DNA of 64,000 nucleotides from Acanthochromis polyacanthus (Eukaryota > Chordata > Actinopteri > Pomacentridae). The stretch lies in NCBI RefSeq assembly GCF_021347895.1, contig NC_067132.1, positions 30,515,257-30,579,256 on the forward strand, in the 5' to 3' direction. The translations under genes were made by a program, and so were the position numbers. Shown here piece after piece: positions 13,521 through 26,300 of this stretch (its first letter is position 1; every line of letters starts with the position of its first letter). The notes under the pieces were generated by a model that saw nothing but the letters and a program-made list of their open reading frames with translations, did no database searches and was not told the DNA's origin.

Positions 13521-14420
13521 TCCAACATTTGTGCCGTCCAGATGTTCTTCTCTTCCTGCAGAACGTCTCAGCTTAATTTCTGATAAATATCTCCAGAAGG
13601 AATCTGAGCGCTCACAGGCCGGGTTGGATTTAAGATATTTAACTCCAAAAATGAGAAAGCGATGAAACAACAGTGACGATAAATGAGTGAACAAACCAGA
13701 ACCCATTTCATAAAACAAATTATTGTAAACACTAGCAGTTTCGCAACTATTGTAAATATCGACAACTTTTACACTTTACTTTCTCAACCTGTTACACATT
13801 AGTTTTCTACATACCTTTATCTCTATCTGTCTATCTCTACTTACTCATATTTCTATCTACCTCTACCTTAATCCCTCTATTTATACTGATCTCTATCATC
13901 TATCTCTATTTATCGCTTTCTCTCTTTCTACCTATCTGTTTCTATATCTACCTCTATCTCCATCTTCCTCTACCTATCTGTATCTACTCTATCTCTACCC
14001 ATGTTTATCTCTATCTACCCCATCTATCTCTATTCACCTCTATCTCTTTCTATCTCTATATAGTTTGCAGTCATTCTGCATCCAGTAGGGATCATTTTGT
14101 GCATCAAAATTGTGATTGTATTATGTACCTCTATTTTCCTCTTCCTCTACCTATCTCCATCTATCTGTATCTACTCTCTGCCCATGTCTATCTCTAATTC
14201 TTGATCTACCTCTATGTCTATCTACATCCATCTACCTCTATCTCTGAATCTCTACACGTTTATCTCTATCTACCCCATCTATCTCTGTCAACCTCTATCT
14301 ATTTCTATCTCTATATAGTTTGCAGTCATTCTGCATCCAGTAGGGATCATTTTGTTCGTCAAAGTTGTGATTTTATCTCTTTTACCATTATATTATCTAT
14401 CTCTATCTCTTAACTTCAAC
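13521..14420. repeat. segment copy B and (CTAT/CTAC)n microsatellites
   Basis: Copy of the 11130-11430 segment, then microsatellites at 13815-14060 and 14120-14320, each ending in gtttgcagtcattctgcatc and cagtagggatcattttgt. Confidence 0.9.
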
Positions 14421-14552
14421 CTTAATTCTTAGGGACAAAATTATAGATATTAAAGTTATTTACAGCAGTCTTGATCATAAAAAACAAATATTCATTAATT
14501 TTCAGGATTTTAACCCTTTAAATGCCACTTTGTTTACACCTTAACTCTTGTG

Positions 14553-14598
14553 TAACACCCCCCCCCACACACACCCCCCCCCCCCACACACACACTTC
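14553..14598. repeat. C-run and CA microsatellite
   Basis: Two poly-C runs interleaved with (CA)n: acacccccccccacacacac and so on. Confidence 0.95.
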
Positions 14599-14599
14599 T

Positions 14600-15790
14600 T
14601 TTTTTTTAAAGTCAGTTGCTTGACAGGCCAAATATGAAATAATGAAATTAGGTTTTAAAGCCAAAATTTCAGAAAAAATATCTGGTTTAATGTGAAAACT
14701 TTTGTTCCCCCCTCCCTCCATGAAAATACACACTTTTGTCAAACTTTATACCAAATGTGTGCACACGGCTCACGTTATCAACATTAAAAGGTCAACAATG
14801 TGTCCGTTGTTGGGTTAACTTAGCAGGATTTTTTCTGTTGGTTTGTGTCTTTCTGCAGCAATTTTGCATCTAATCAGAGACATTTTGTGGGTCAAAGCTG
14901 TAGTTTTTTGTCTGGTTGTATTCAGTTTTATTTGGTTTGGTATTTCTATGATAATGTAGGTCTCTGTAGTTGTATTTTGTGCTTCTTGGTGTTAATTTTG
15001 AGTAATGTGTGTCTTTGTAGTTTTGTCTCTATACATCAGTTTTTCATCTATTTGTGTTTATTTTGCATTTTTTTTCTAGATTTGTCTCTTTTTACAGTAA
15101 CTTTGCATCTAGTGGAGTCATTTGTGGTCATTACAAAGCACAAAAATGTTGCATGGGACTCTAGACCTGCCTTCCAAGTTCCATATTTTTCATTTTTACT
15201 TCCTACTGCAGCTTCCCTGCCACTTGTACACAGCTGAAACAAACTACTTTGTCACAGTAATGTGCCTTATGCTTTAACTGCTGCAGCCTGAAGTGTGAAA
15301 CGTGGTTCAGATCTGTGATGTAACTGTGCAGAGGATCCAGAAGGCACTAAATCTGTTTCTGGCCCGTGTATATATCTATAGTCGATGCTGGAACGGACCC
15401 CAGCTTTGGTTTAGTTTTTCCACCTTAAGAGCCTCTCGACTCTGGAGAGCTTTGTGTCACACTCTGCTCCAAACGTCAGCCGATACGTAAACAAAGAGCG
15501 TGAAATGATAAAACGGCCGACGGCTCGCGGTGATTTCACCTGCAGGGAATCCGGCCGGACGCACACACGCAGCGAAAGGCTGAAATAATGGAATTCCACA
15601 GCGTCCCATAACTCAGGGTAGAGTTTCCTGACCGGGAGGCTATCAAAATGCATGGTGGGAAACGTTGGGCTCCACTCGGAGGCTCATCGACACAGGACAC
15701 GATAAAACTACACGGAACAACCAACAGCAGGCTGCAGAGACAAACCAAACGTTCACAGGAATAAATGAAAGGCTGATTTACGTAGCAGAC
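14600..15790. other. no gene seen
   Basis: Unique sequence; some gtctttttgtgtcattttg-like degenerate units at 14840-15130. Confidence 0.45.
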
Positions 15791-15799
15791 TAGACGCAG

Positions 15800-16045
15800 A
15801 AATCATAGTATCCATTAGTAGGAAGTAGCATCCCTAAACTAGTAGCAACAATATGCTACTCACTAGCATCCTTAGGTTAGTTTAGCATCCATGGTTGGGT
15901 CACTAGCATCTCTAGACTATTCACTAGCATCCCTTGGTTGGTTGCTAGCATCCTTAGGCTAGTGACTAGCATCCCTAGATTAGTGACTGACATCCATTGG
16001 CTAGTCACTAGCAGGCCTCGGTTAGCCACTAGCATTATTAAACAG
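15800..16045. repeat. ctagcatccctaggctagtca minisatellite, block 1
   Basis: About 22-base degenerate units (gactagcatccctagattag). Confidence 0.9.
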
Positions 16046-16084
16046 CAACAACTAATGCTGTAAAAACAAGTGTTGAAACGTGTT

Positions 16085-16815
16085 GTTTGCTGCTATTTGC
16101 AGCTTAGAAAAACATTCTCTGAATAAAACATGAAAATCTGATGAACGCAGCCAAGAACTCTGACTGATGTGAGAAACCAAACTGGAACTCATCAGTCGAC
16201 AAATGGAGGAATATTTTATAAAATGTCTCAACAACAGCAAAGAGAGGTTTATCATTCTGATTAAAAACACGTCCCGCGTTTCCAGAAACACGTCTTACAG
16301 TCTGACTGATGTGACGACTCACAGATGAAGATTTATTTTGAAAAACCTCCTTTCAAAGAAAACAAACAGCCACAAATCTCCCTCCAGTGGTCCAACAACT
16401 AATGTTGGTGCGTTTTATTATTCCAGCTAAACTGAGAGCAGATTACATGACTGTCTCATTAAGTGGAGAACTGAGATGTTTACTCTGAACAAATATTTCC
16501 CCTCAGAATCACCAGACACGGCAGGATCAGCCATCATCTCAGCTCTGTGTGTTTTAAAACTGATTTGTTTTACTCTTGTTCCCAGGAAGAGATGGATTTG
16601 TAGAGTTTACACAAACACAACACGTCAATACCGAACAGAGCCTGCCTTCATCACGTCTCCTGAATAACTGGACAGCAAAAAAAACATTTACTGAAATTCC
16701 TTTCAGTTGTTTTTAAGTACTCAGAACGATCATTTCCATCAGTGAATCATCTGTGCAGATATTAGTATGATTACAGTAAATACACAGACTGAAGAGGCTG
16801 CTAATCATTAGCATC
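16085..16815. repeat. segmental duplication, copy 1
   Basis: About 720 unique bases repeated at 17715-18440 with roughly 97 per cent visible identity; each copy is flanked by the ctagcatc minisatellite. Confidence 0.93.
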
Positions 16816-17560
16816 CCTGGAACAGTCATAGCAACAAATGACTAGTCGCTAACATTCCTGGTTAGTTATTAGCATTCATTAGCTAGTGATTATCCTCCCT
16901 AGTTTAGTCACTAGCACTTTTTTCTTCCTCACTAGTATTCCTAGGTGTCATTACTAGCATCTCCAGGCTAGCAACTAGACTCCCTTTGGTTAGTTGCTAT
17001 CATCCCTTGCCTGCAGATTAGCATCTATGGGCTAGTCACAAGCATCTTGAGGCAAGTCAGTAGCATCCCTTGGTTAGTTGCTAGTATCCTTAGGCTAGTG
17101 ACTAGCATCTATAGGCAAGCCACTAGCATCCCAAGGCTAGTTGATAGCTTTCCTAAGATAATCACTAGTATCCCTAGGTTAGACTTTAGCATCTATGGGC
17201 TAGTTTTTTAGCATACCTTGGTCATTGCTGGTATTCCTTCACTCATGACTAGCATCCCTAGTTTAGTAATTAACATCTGTGGAATATTCACGAACATCTA
17301 TGAGCTTCTCACCAGCATCCTTGGTTAGGTGCTTGCATCTATAGGATAGTCTCTGGAATATATAGGCTAACCACTAACATAATGGGTAGTCACTGGCCTT
17401 CATAGGCTAGTCACTAGCATCCCCTGGTCCGTTGCTAGCATTCTGTGGCTAGTGACTAGCATTCCTAGTTTAGTCACTTGAATCCCCAGCTTAGTCACTA
17501 AAATCTATGGGCTAGTTGCTAGCATCCCTAGGCTAACATCTACCATCCATGAGCATTACC
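16795..17560. repeat. ctagcatccctaggctagtca minisatellite, block 2
   Basis: Degenerate 20-25-base units between the two segmental copies. Confidence 0.92.
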
Positions 17561-17714
17561 AGAATGGAGACTGTTGGGATGTCAGTGATTTAGAAGATGT
17601 GGAAACCCCTGTGAGATGGAAACGCTAACATCAGACAACACAAGGCGACATTAGCTCAGATTGAAGCTGAAAACAGCAACAACTTATCCTGTAATTAAAT
17701 TACTATCGTGATTG

Positions 17715-18440
17715 TTGACATTGGCAGCAAAAAAAAAAACATTCTCTAAATAAAACATGAAAATCTGATGAACGCAGCCAAGAACTCTGACTGATGTGAG
17801 AACCAAACTGGAACTCATCAGTCGACAAATGGAGGAATATTTTATAAAATGTCTCAACAACAGCACAGAGAGGTTTATCATTCTGATTAAAACACGTCCC
17901 GCGTTTCCAGAAACACGTCTTACAGTCTGACTGATGTGACGACTCACAGATGAAGATTTATTTTGAAAAACCTCCTTTCAAAGAAAAACAAACAGCCACA
18001 AATCTCCCTCCAGTGGTCCAACAACTAATGTTGGTGCGTTTTATTATTCCAGCTAAACAGAGCAGATTACATGACTGTCTCATTAAGTGGAGAACTGAGA
18101 TGTTTACTCTGAACAAATATTTCCCCTCAGAATCACCAGACACGGCAGGATCAGCCATCATCTCAGCTCTGTGTGTTTTAAAAACTGATTTGTTTTACTC
18201 TTGTTCCCAGGAAGAGATGGATTTGTAGAGTTTACACAAACACATCACGTCAACACTGAGCAGAGCCTGCCTTCATCACGTCTCCTGAATAACTGGACAG
18301 CAAAAAAAACATTTACTGAAACTACGTTCAGTTGTTTTTAAATACTTAAAACGATCATTTTCCATCAGTGAATCATCTGTGTCGATATTAGCATGATTAC
18401 AGTAAATACACAGACTGAAGAGGCTGCTAATCTTTAGCAG
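17715..18440. repeat. segmental duplication, copy 2
   Basis: Second copy of 16085-16815; differs by single substitutions and 1-2-base indels, including a longer A-run at 17730. Confidence 0.93.
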
Positions 18441-19445
18441 CTCAGGAATAGTCACTAGCATCTACTGGTTAGTCAGTAGGATCCTTATTAACTAGCATGT
18501 CTTAGCTAGCAACTAGCATCCCTGGTTAGTTGCTATCCTTCCTTGGCTTCTGACTAGCATCTATGGGCTAATCACTAGCATGTCTTGGCTAATCACCACC
18601 ATCCTTTGGATAGTCATTACTAGTCCTAGGCTAGTGGCAGGCAACGATAGCATAATATTTAGCATCCCAAGGCTAATCATTGGCATCCTTAGGGTAGACA
18701 CTACAATCCTTAGGTTGGTCACTAGCGTTCCTAGGTAAATCACTGGAATCTGTGGGCTAGTCACTAGGATCTCTAGGTTAGCCTCTGATATCCCACAGTT
18801 AACCACTATGAACACTAGGTTAGCCACTAGCATCAATAGGCTAGACACCAGAATCATTAGGCTAGTCACTAGCACTGCTGGGTAAATCACTTAGATATAT
18901 AGACTAGTCACTAGCATTATGAGGCTAGTCACTGCTATCAATAGGCTAATCATTGGCATCCCTTGGCTGGTCCCAAGCAACATTAGGCTAGTCATTAGCA
19001 TCCCTTGGCTGCTAATCACTAGGATCTCTCGGTTAGCCTCTGACATCCCAATGTTAATCACTATGAACAATAGGCTAGCCACAGACATCACCAGGCTAGT
19101 TACTAGCATCAACAGGCTAGCCTCTAGCATAAATAGGTTAGCCAGTAGCATCCCTAAACTAGTCACTAGCGTCAATAGGCAATATGCTAGTTACTAGTAT
19201 CAATACATTAGCTATCAGCATCCCTAGGCTAGCCACTAGCATCAAGAGGCTCGTTACTAGTATCAAGAGGCTAGCCACTAGCATCAAGAGTCTAGCCACT
19301 AGCATCAATAGGCTAGCCACAAGCATCAATAGGCTAGCCACGAGCATCAATAGGCTATCATCAAGAGGCTAACCACTAGCATCAAAAGGCTAGCCACTAG
19401 TGTCGATAGGCTAGTTTTAACATCAATAGGCAAGCGAGTAGCATC
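18440..19445. repeat. ctagcatcaataggctagcca minisatellite, block 3
   Basis: About 21-base units, most regular at 19210-19400 (gccactagcatcaataggcta). Hydrophobic methionine/leucine open frames here are artefacts. Confidence 0.93.
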
Positions 19446-20181
19446 ACTGATTGTACACTAAAGCAAAATTTTACTAAAATCATTTTTCAGGTTTTAATAC
19501 AATACCTATATTTCCCATTTTCCCATGAATTCATCACCACCTGGTTCATGTAGCAGTTTAGTCTGATTCCTGTGAATAAAATGAGGATAAACCAGATCGT
19601 TCAGGTTCATCCTCTGAGGCGATCAATCACCTCTGGTTGGCCCTGCAGACCTAAGACATACAAACAAACCACTGAAGACTTATTAAACCATCTGGCAGCA
19701 CATTTCAGCTTTTAATCAATCAGTTGTTTTTTTAAATTATCTTTACAGTAAACAAACAGAACTGCACATTCCTGAACAACAATCATTCACATTTTTTGAA
19801 CAGCACATATTTTACCGACGGTTCAACATGGAATAATTTAAAGCTTCAGGGGAATAAAACTCATTTTTACAGCAGAACCTTGAACCTGCTGCCGTAGAAA
19901 CATCAGCAGACGTTAAAGAGGAGAAATCACACTTTGAACAAACTAATATGAAACTTCACAACCCAGAAAAATGGAACTGAGGCAACATCAGTGAACCGGA
20001 ACGAAACAAAAGGAAAAGAAAAACTTCCATCGACTCAGATTTCACTTTGTGGTTTCTCTGAGTCTCTGCTGGACTTTATCTGACGCCAGAATTAACTCTG
20101 GAGAAACTTCTCAGTTAGAGGAGATGAAACGACAGATTAGAGTGTGCTTTAGTGTGTGCTTAGTGTGTGTTTTAGTGTGAG
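19446..20181 (-). other. C18orf63 3' flank, probable 3' UTR
   Basis: Unique sequence downstream of the stop codon on the gene strand; extent of the UTR unknown. Confidence 0.5.
19711..19716 (-). promoter_or_regulatory. possible C18orf63 polyadenylation signal (ATTAAA)
   Basis: Reads ATTAAA on the minus strand, about 470 bases after the stop codon. No AATAAA was found between it and the stop. Weak, single-motif evidence. Confidence 0.3.
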
Positions 20182-20304
20182 TTAGGCCTCAGCCAGGCAG
20201 CTCATAACCTTCAGCATCAGATCCTCCTTCTTGTATTTGGCTCCGACAGAAACTCGTCTCTCCTTCAGCCAGAGCATCAGAGTGGCAGAGTTCAGCCTAG
20301 ACAG
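20182..20304 (-). CDS. C18orf63: C18orf63 last coding exon 13
   Basis: 123 bases, 40 codons plus TAA at 20184-20182. It encodes LSRLNSATLMLWLKERRVSV then GAKYKKEDLMLKVMSCLAEA. The pattern of a leucine-rich helix, a short loop with GAK, and a second helix resembles a SAP-like fold. Acceptor tgtcgtcctccag. Confidence 0.8.
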   Translation of the reverse strand: MSRLNSATLMLWLKERRVSVGAKYKKEDLMLKVMSCLAEA

Positions 20305-23300
20305 CTGGAGGACGACAGGAGGAGAAGAAAGTCAGAAAATCAGAGAAAGATGACAACGGCAGACACGCAGAAGTATAGTATTATTATATAGATTCACCTG
20401 AATAATTCAAATATGAAGGCTAAAACCCAACAGTGTAATTATCTACTCTGTAGCATCAAGTTTTTACAAAAGAAGCTGCCTGATGCTAAGGCTAAACTAG
20501 GATTTGTAATGCTAACATTAGACTAGGATTCTCATGCTAACACTAAACTAGGATGTTCAAATGCTAACATCAAACTAGGGCTGTGTCCGAAATCGCATAC
20601 TAACGTACTACTCATACTAAATGTGACGTCAAAATAAGTATGTAGTGCGTTAATACTGGATAGTATGAATAGATTGAGTACGCGAGAAATACCCGGATGT
20701 ATACTATATCCGGAAAATTTTTAAGTATGCGCGGTGACCACACTAGTAATACTCAACCGCCCCATAATGCTTTGTGAGCTATCCACCAAAATGCAAGCCT
20801 CCGCGGGATATGTGGCCGGACCGCGGCGATTTTTATTTTATTTTATGTGGTTAAGTAGTCATCCTAATCACCCCACAGATTTGAGAAATAGGTGTTTTCT
20901 GACCAACGTTTTAAATTTGTCAGACGCCTCACAACGTGCTACTGAATGCTAGCAGCTAGTTGCAGCAGCTCGTTTTGCATACAGAACAAGTAGCAGCTAC
21001 CTCCAGTAGCCTGCAGCTACAACTGAAACGATTCGCATAATCTGACTAATAACTGCATGAGGAGTGCCGGCTTGAAATTGCCACATTAATTATGCTACTG
21101 TTTGTTAGCGTAAAATCGACCTGAAGCCGGCATTCAGCCGAGATATTTGATAGCCGTACTTCTGGTTTTGTCGTCGGAGGTTTGAAATGCATTATGGGAA
21201 ACGGAGTAGTATACTACAGTGTGAACGGTCGGCATTCTAATCATATTTATAGTACGTAGTATACAGTATATACTCATTGAGTATGTAGTATGTAGTACGT
21301 TAGTATGCGATTTGGGACACAGCCTAGGATTTTGTAATGCTAACATTAGGCTAGGATTCTCTAACGCTAACACTAAACTAGGATGTTCAAATGCTAATGT
21401 CAAACTAGGATTTGTAATGCTAACATTAGGCTAGGATTCTCTAATGCTAACACTAAACTAGGATGTTCAAATGTTAACATCAAACTAGGATTTTGTAATG
21501 CTAACATTAGGCTAGGATTCTCTAATGCTAACACTAAACTAGGATGTTCAAATGCTAATGTCAAACTAGGATTTTGTAATGCTAACACTAAAGTAGGATT
21601 TTCTAATGCTAACATTAGGCTAGGATTTTCTAATGCTAAGTTAGGATTTTTTAATGCTAACACTGCGCTATGATCAAAATCATGCAACAACATTTTTTTA
21701 ATTTGTTCCTGATGAGTTAAATTAATGTCAATGTGCAGAAGCTAACATGCTAATATTTACAGCCAGTCGGTTAAACATGCTGGAATGAGACACATTATTC
21801 TCCAGCGTCATCTGAGATGTTGGACACGACAGGTGATAAATCAGTCCGTGGGAGGAGAATGCAAACCTCCCAGCCGGCCATCATCACACCTCCATCACCG
21901 GCCCACACAACAACAACAAATCACACATCTCCACCGACAGGAGAAAGCAAACAGCAGATTGATGCAGACAGCAGCAGCATCAGGAACAATAACATGTTAC
22001 AGCAGAGGAGAAAAACTGAAAGACTGGACTGTCAGGATTATTTTCTCCTCCTGATTTTAGAAACTAAACTTTCCAGGTCAACCAATCAGAACGAGCAGCT
22101 TCCTCTCAATCCTCCAGGTTGGTTTACGGTTGCAGGAATGAACACGAGTCTTCATGCACTCCCAGTGGATTATGGGTATTATTGAGGGGAGTGTCTCTAC
22201 AACGACAGCAAAATTCTTACTGTTAGCACCATTTTGCGGCTAATGTAGCTAACATTTCCATTATGTTATGCTATGATACACTATGTTATGACATGCCATA
22301 CTATTGTGTTGTGCTATGTTATGTTATGCTGCGTTTCGCTGTTAGGTAATGCTATGCTACGTTTTACTTTGCTTTGTTATGATACGCTATTTTATGTTAT
22401 GCTATGTTCTTAGGCTATGCTATATTATGCTATGCTACATTGTGTTATGTTAAGCTATGTTATGCTACGTTGTTCTGCTATGCTATGTCATGTTATGCTA
22501 TGCTATATCATTTATGCTATGGTATGTTATGCTATGTTATGTCCTGTTTTGTTATGCTATGCTACATTACATTGTTTTCTTAGGAGAAGCACATTTTACA
22601 TTTATGCTGATACTGTTTCTGCGTTTGTTTCTAGCTTTAAGGCCTAATTTTCTACTTTTATTTATATTTTAGTTCATATTTTCTACTTACGTTTATATAG
22701 TTTTTGCTGTTCATATTTCTGACTTTGAAAGGGAGCAACAAGCAATTCTGATTCAGACTTATCAAGTTATTGATTAACAGTAGATCATTTTGTAAAGATC
22801 TTTAGTGTGAAGTTAAAACAAAAAGGCCCTAAATCTACCAGAGAAAAACACTATATATCCCCTAACAACATAAATACTCGCCTCCTTTTCATTTCAGTCT
22901 CTGTCAGCTTCACTTAACATCCTGACATCTGTCCTGTTTATTAAAACAAAGTGTAAACGCTGATATTTATCTAGGAAATGTTGCTGCATGGAGCACAAAA
23001 TAAGACAGAAGAGCTGCAGAACAAAGTGTCCAGCGATGCGCCGGGACACAGTGGAGCTGTAAAACTGATGAATGTTGTTATTAATCTGCTCAGCTCCTCG
23101 TGGGCTCCCGCCTCCTCCTCACCATCCATCACTTTAACAGTCCTCGCCCTCCTCCAGATGGATGTTTGCAGGGAACCGACAATGCTGTGTACGCTGTTCA
23201 TCACGCTAACGCTCTCCAATGCATCACGCTAACGCGCTCGGCCCTCCACAAGGACATTTATGAGGCGGACGCTCGGACATCGAGTGGAAACGCTGGAAAT

Positions 23301-26300
23301 CCATTGTTCTGGAACAAAGCTTTGGCTGCTTCACCTCCTGAACGCTGCAGGTTTCATCCAAACAACACGTGGACGAAGAATTTTCACTCTTTAACAAGAT
23401 TTAAAACCAACCAAATCTGTTAAAAATCCCACCTGACCTCCTCACAACCACCTGATTCTTCATCTGCAGTACCTTTAGTTCACTTTTCCCAAGTTTCACC
23501 TTCATGCTGTGAGTATTTTCAGACTTACAGGTCCTTAAAGTCCACAGAGGAACGGTGCAGGAGCACTGGGAGCAGAGCATCACTGCACCATGAGACGACT
23601 TGGTGAAACTTAACTTCACTGAGATTTCCACTGAAAATCAGCCTCATCTTTATGTAAAATAACTTCAGTTTATTTAATACAGCAGAGTTTTATCTTCATA
23701 CCGTGAGTATTTTGAGACTTACAGACCCTCAAAGGTCCAGAATTATCACTTTTATGGACTTCTTCCATCATTTCTGAGCCTCATCAGGACAGCAGATACA
23801 CACATGACATTTTAGGAGGAAAAACATGAAAAACTGACACCATCCATCCAAGAAGTCCACTAAAAAGCGATAAACCTGGACCCACCTATATGGACTTGAA
23901 TGACCTGGAACTCTGCAAATATTCACAGTTTGAAGGCAGAACTCTGCTTCATTAAATAAAGAGACAACGGCAGATGAAGTAGAAAGAAGTGCAGGTGGTC
24001 TCCTCACCTGGTTGCTTCGAGCCATTTTCTCCACGTCCACGTCTCGTGCTGCAGATCTGGATTTCTTGGGTTTGACGTCAAAAGTGACCCTCTTAAAAAT
24101 GACACAGAAACACACCAGAGTAAGTGAGCAGAGCAGAGCAAGGATGGAAACCTGAAGGTCGCTGCTGATGGTACATAACGGTCTGGTTTGTCCAAAAGGG
24201 CTCAAAGCATGCTCAAAATGTTCATGTGGAGAAAATCACAGCTACTGGACCAATAAATAAACGCAGCATGGCTCAGAAACAGTGAACAGAGCAGCCAGGT
24301 GTTGGAGATCCATCCAGCATGGTGAAACATCTTCTAGTAGATGGAGATCCATTCAGCATGGTGGAACATCTTCTAGTTGTTGGAGATCCATTCAGCATGG
24401 TGGAACATCTTCTAGTTGTTGGAGATCCATTCAGCATGGTGGAACATCTTCTAGTTGTTGGAGATACATCCAGCATGGTGGAACATCTTCTAGTTGTTGG
24501 AGATCCATCCAGCATGGAGAAACATCTTCTAGTTGTTGGAGATACATCCAGCATGGTGAAACATCTAGTAGATGGAGATCCATCCAGCATGGTGAAACAT
24601 CTTCTAGTTGTTGGAGATACATCCAGCATGGTGAAACATCTAGTAGATGGAGATCCATTCAGCATGGTGAAACATCTTCTAGTTGTTGGAGATACATTCA
24701 GCATGGAGAAACATCTTCTAGTAGATGGAGATCCATCCAGCATGGAGAAACATCTTCTAGTTGTTGGAGATCCATCCAGCATGGAGAAACATCTTCTAGT
24801 AGATGGAGATCCATTCAGCATGGTGGAACATCTTCTAGTAGATGGAGATCCATTCAGCATGGTGGAACATCTTCTAGTTGTTGGAGATCCATCCAGCATG
24901 GAGAAACATCTTCTAGTTGTTGGAGATACATCCAGCATGGTGAAACATCTAGTAGATGGAGATCCATTCAGCATGGTGAAACATCTTCTTGTTGTTGGAG
25001 ATACATCCAGCATGGTGAAACATCTAGTAGATGGAGATCCATCCAGCATGGTGAAACATCTTCTAGTTGTTGGAGATCCATCCAGCATGGAGAAACATCT
25101 TCTAGTTGTTGGAGATACATCCAGCATGGTGAAACATCTAGTAGATGGAGATCCATTCAGCATGGTGAAACATCTTCTTGTTGTTGGAGATACATCCAGC
25201 ATGGTGAAACATCTAGTAGATGGAGATCCATCCAGCATGGTGAAACATCTTCTTGTTGTTGTAGATACATCCAGCATGGTGAAACATCTAGTAGATGGAG
25301 ATCCATCCAGCATGGAGAAACATCTTCTAGTTGTTGGAGATACATCCAGCATGGTGAAACATCTAGTAGATGGAGATCCATTCAGCATGGTGAAACATCT
25401 TCAGTAGATGGAGATCCATCCAGCATGGAGAAACATCTTCTAGTTGTTGGAGATCCATCCAGCATGGAGAAACATCTTCTAGTTGTTGGAGATACATCCA
25501 GCATGGTGAAACATCTTCTAGTTGTTGGAGATACATCCAGCATGGTGAAACATCTTCTAGTTGTTGGAGATACATCCAGCATGGAGAAACATCTTCTAGT
25601 TGTTGGAGATACATCCAGCATGGTGAAACATCTTCTAGTTGTTGGAGATACATCCAGCATGGAGAAACATCTTCTAGTTGTTGGAGATCCATCCAGCATG
25701 GAGAAACATCTTTCTACACTGCAAAAACTCAAAATCTTACCAAGTCTATTTGTCTTATTTTTAGTCAAAATGTCTCATCCCACTTGACTTTAGATAAATT
25801 CACTTAAGTGACATTCTAGCAAGATGGACGGACTTGTATTAAGGCAACGCATCTTAAATATCTCGTCAAGTCAAACAATTTTCAAGTTATCTTGTTTAAC
25901 CCGTGTGTCGTCCTGCGAGTCAAATTGACCCGTTTTAAAGTTTGAAAATGTGGGGAAAAAATATATTTTCACAGTGAACCCTTTTACATGTTCAACATTT
26001 TTTGGGAAATTTTTGAACATTTTTTGATGGAAAAAAGAAACGTTAAAAAAAAAGAAGTTTCTTTAAGAACATTCGTGAAAAAAATCAACCAAAATCCAGC
26101 GAATTTCGCTGGATTTTGGTTGATTTTTTTCACGAATGTTCTTAAAGAAAATATTAAAGTTTCACTGATAGATGTGTAATCACTTTAGACATTGTTAGGA
26201 TTTTTTTTGAAGATTTTTATTTATTCTTTAAATAAAAATATTTGCAATTCTATTTCTGTATTTATTAAAAAAAATTTCTTGCCAAATTTGGGGATTTTTT

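Noticed and set aside
18561..19372. Hydrophobic membrane-protein open frames (MLVASLLMLVTS repeats)
   Set aside because: They come from the ctagcatc minisatellite; the opposite strand is also open.
24273..25787. Open frames of 371, 501 and 362 codons as a repetitive protein gene
   Set aside because: They are the same 39/33-bp array read in three frames on both strands, lie inside a C18orf63 intron, and have no start context or unique flanks.
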